Positions 16,815-18,627 of a stretch of DNA of 18,627 nt are shown one piece after another (the first letter of the stretch is position 1; every line of letters begins with the position of its first letter). The DNA is from Gammaproteobacteria bacterium (GTDB taxonomy: Bacteria; Pseudomonadota; Gammaproteobacteria; Steroidobacterales; SZUA-146), in contig QIGP01000147.1 in NCBI GenBank assembly GCA_003228965.1, forward strand, positions 1 to 18,627. Direction: 5' to 3'. The notes beneath the pieces are model-generated. The model was not told the DNA's origin. It saw only the letters and a program-made list of their open reading frames with translations, and did no database searches. Position numbers and translations under genes: made by a program.

Positions 16815-18627
16815 TTCTATTTCGACTCAGCAGTGGGCACAGCTGCAGAAGATTTTCGATCAGGCTATGGAGTTGCCTGCAGAGAAGCGCGCCTCCTATG
16901 TTGAACTGGCTTGCGACGGCGATGAGAAGCTTCGCAAACAGACAGATGCCCTTGTTATCGCAGCGGACGCTGACGAAGAACTCGTCGGTGACCTTATAAG
17001 AACGGCTGCAGATCAAGTTCTTGAGAAAAGTACCAAGACTCGATCTCAAATTGGGTCGTTCAAAGTTATCGATGTCATCGGCACCGGCGGCATGGGTGTG
17101 GTCTATCTCGGGCAGCGCATTGACGACGAATACAAGCAACAAGTTGCCATCAAGATTCTTCATGATGGATTAGACAGCGAAGAAGCGTTACTTCGCTTTA
17201 AAACTGAACGCCAAATTCTGGCAAACCTGAGTCACCCCAATATTGCACGACTGCTCGATGGCGGTCAGACGGAAGATGGTCTTCCGTATTTAATCATGGA
17301 GTACATCGACGGCGTGCCGTTGGTCGCCTATTGCGATCAACGTCGTTTAAACGTTTCCAAGCGACTCGATTTGTTTAAGCAGGTGTGTTCCGCTGTGGCT
17401 TCAGCCCACAGGAGCCTGGTTGTTCACAGGGATATTAAGCCTGGCAACATTTTGGTGGACTCCAATGGTGTTCCAAAACTGCTCGATTTTGGTATAGCGA
17501 AAGTTCTGAGTAATCGCTTTGAGCAGAGCGATCTTGCTAAAACCCAGCTTGGTGATCGTCTACTCACACCTGACTATGCCAGCCCGGAACAGGTTCAGGG
17601 GGGAGCGATTACCACTTCCAGCGATATCTACTCTCTTGGCGTGCTGCTCTATCAGTTGCTGTGTGGTACGCGCCCCTTTCGATTGGTGAATAAGACGCCC
17701 GCCGAAATGGAAAAAATAATTATCAGTGAGACACCGTTACCTCCCAGCAAGGCTGTAGGAACGGTTAAAGAACGCACCGATGCTTCCCGGGCGATAGCAG
17801 CTGACAGGCGCAATATTACTGTAGATCGTTTGCAACGAAGGCTGGCGGGCGAGCTGGACTATATAGTGCTGATGGCGCTAAAGAAGGAGCCGCAGCGCCG
17901 TTACGTCTCAGCTAGTCAATTAGCCGCCGACATCACCAGGTATCAAAAAGGTCAGCCCATCATCGCAGTTCGGGATACGCGACGCTATGTGGCCAAAAAA
18001 TTCATTCAGCGCAATAAAATACCGGCCGCGGCTGCGGTGGTTCTTATTGGGTCTTTGCTGGGTTTTTCGCTAATGATGTATCAACAAGCCAAAACGATCG
18101 CATTTGAAAAAAGTGTTTCAGAAAATGCTCTGGATTTTCTCACCGAGGTTTTTGAGTCGAGTACTCCGGGAGCGTTGCAAAAAGAAGTCGTTACAGCCAT
18201 CGATATCCTGGATGTGGGCGCTTCCAGGGTAGAACAGCAGCTGCAGGAGCAGCCTGCGCCGAGAGCAACTTTACAGCGTATAATTGGCTTGGCCTATGCG
18301 AGTAATAATCGCACGGAAAAGGCTTACGTGCATTTACGACAGGCTCTCGAGATACGTACAGAACTTAACGGAATCGATCATCCTTATACTGCAGACATAC
18401 TACAGAATCTCGCTAATTTGCACTTGTCTGAAGGGCAGGTAGAACAAGCACTACCGTTGTTTAAGCAGGCTCTTGATGTGTTCAGAAACTCTGTATCCAA
18501 GCGGTTTTTCAAAACCAATAAAAGCAAAGGGCAGCGCGCGATAAAAGTTGTTTTAGCGGACTTGTCTATTGCTTACAGAAGCGTGGGTAAGCTTGAGCTC
18601 GCCGAGCAGTACCAACGAGATGCGTTG
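16798..18627 (+). CDS. Membrane-spanning Ser/Thr protein kinase with TPR-like C-terminus (partial, runs off right edge)
   Basis: The frame is open from ATG 16798 to the window end, 610 codons. After a family-typical N-terminal segment (1-87, W13 to about 75), the Hanks-type kinase domain spans about 88-385: glycine loop GTGGMG (95-100), VAIK lysine K119, catalytic loop HRDIKPGN (H210, D212, K214, N217), DFG at 230-232, activation-loop T257 before DYASPE (259-264). All catalytic residues are present, so it should be active. A membrane helix lies at about 408-428 (IPAAAAVVLIGSLLGFSLMMY), followed by helical repeats resembling TPRs (about 490 onward, with LGLAYASNNRTEKAYVHL and LANLHLSEGQVEQAL). 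The kinase would be cytoplasmic and the repeats periplasmic, or the topology reversed for a two-span case beyond the edge. No ribosome site is evident; start is coupled to the overlapping sigma gene. Confidence 0.93.
   Translation, partial: MSSKADSISTQQWAQLQKIFDQAMELPAEKRASYVELACDGDEKLRKQTDALVIAADADEELVGDLIRTAADQVLEKSTKTRSQIGSFKVIDVIGTGGMGVVYLGQRIDDEYKQQVAIKILHDGLDSEEALLRFKTERQILANLSHPNIARLLDGGQTEDGLPYLIMEYIDGVPLVAYCDQRRLNVSKRLDLFKQVCSAVASAHRSLVVHRDIKPGNILVDSNGVPKLLDFGIAKVLSNRFEQSDLAKTQLGDRLLTPDYASPEQVQGGAITTSSDIYSLGVLLYQLLCGTRPFRLVNKTPAEMEKIIISETPLPPSKAVGTVKERTDASRAIAADRRNITVDRLQRRLAGELDYIVLMALKKEPQRRYVSASQLAADITRYQKGQPIIAVRDTRRYVAKKFIQRNKIPAAAAVVLIGSLLGFSLMMYQQAKTIAFEKSVSENALDFLTEVFESSTPGALQKEVVTAIDILDVGASRVEQQLQEQPAPRATLQRIIGLAYASNNRTEKAYVHLRQALEIRTELNGIDHPYTADILQNLANLHLSEGQVEQALPLFKQALDVFRNSVSKRFFKTNKSKGQRAIKVVLADLSIAYRSVGKLELAEQYQRDAL

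Noticed and set aside
16780..17163. A 127-residue minus-strand reading frame antisense to the kinase gene start
   Set aside because: It lies over the end of the sigma gene and the start of the kinase domain, both with clear protein motifs on the plus strand. The antisense peptide has no recognisable domain.

Overview
The window carries a chromosomal core region of a gammaproteobacterium. The gene order npr-rapZ-ptsN-hpf-rpoN-lptB-lptA-lptC-kdsC-kdsD-yrbG, then ibaG-murA, then a DegS/AlgW protease, petABC and sspAB is the arrangement known, in parts, from Escherichia and Pseudomonas. I cannot name the genus. The last 3.4 kb (about 15.25-18.63 kb) looks accessory.

Layout. On the minus strand, read from 8228 down to 1, runs one tightly packed cluster: a cation/calcium exchanger (yrbG), Kdo synthesis (kdsD, kdsC), the LPS export bridge (lptC, lptA, lptB), sigma-54 (rpoN), the hibernation factor hpf, the nitrogen PTS IIA protein ptsN, rapZ, and the HPr-like npr, cut by the left edge. 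Most junctions from yrbG to lptB overlap by 1 to 4 bases. A divergent region at 8229-8478 holds a long inverted repeat and separates this cluster from ibaG and murA on the plus strand. In E. coli and Pseudomonas the mlaFEDCB phospholipid transport genes lie here; they are absent from this locus. murA converges on a degS-like protease, and their stop codons share one CTAG. From a divergent region the plus-strand genes petA, petB, petC (cytochrome bc1) and sspA, sspB (stringent starvation proteins) follow.

After sspB comes about 545 bases with no convincing gene: a short possible IS30-type transposase remnant and a strong bidirectional hairpin terminator. Next is a 50-residue membrane protein on the minus strand. 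Divergent from it is an ECF sigma factor of the kinase-associated type, overlapped by 17 bases by a large Ser/Thr protein kinase with a membrane segment and TPR-like repeats that runs off the right edge.

The main candidates for a second look are: the sigma factor/kinase pair, whose sigma lacks the acidic region 2.2 motif and has a threonine there; the small membrane protein beside it; a palindromic repeat present in two forms (377-409 and 8393-8453); and the loss or relocation of mla exactly where that palindrome sits.
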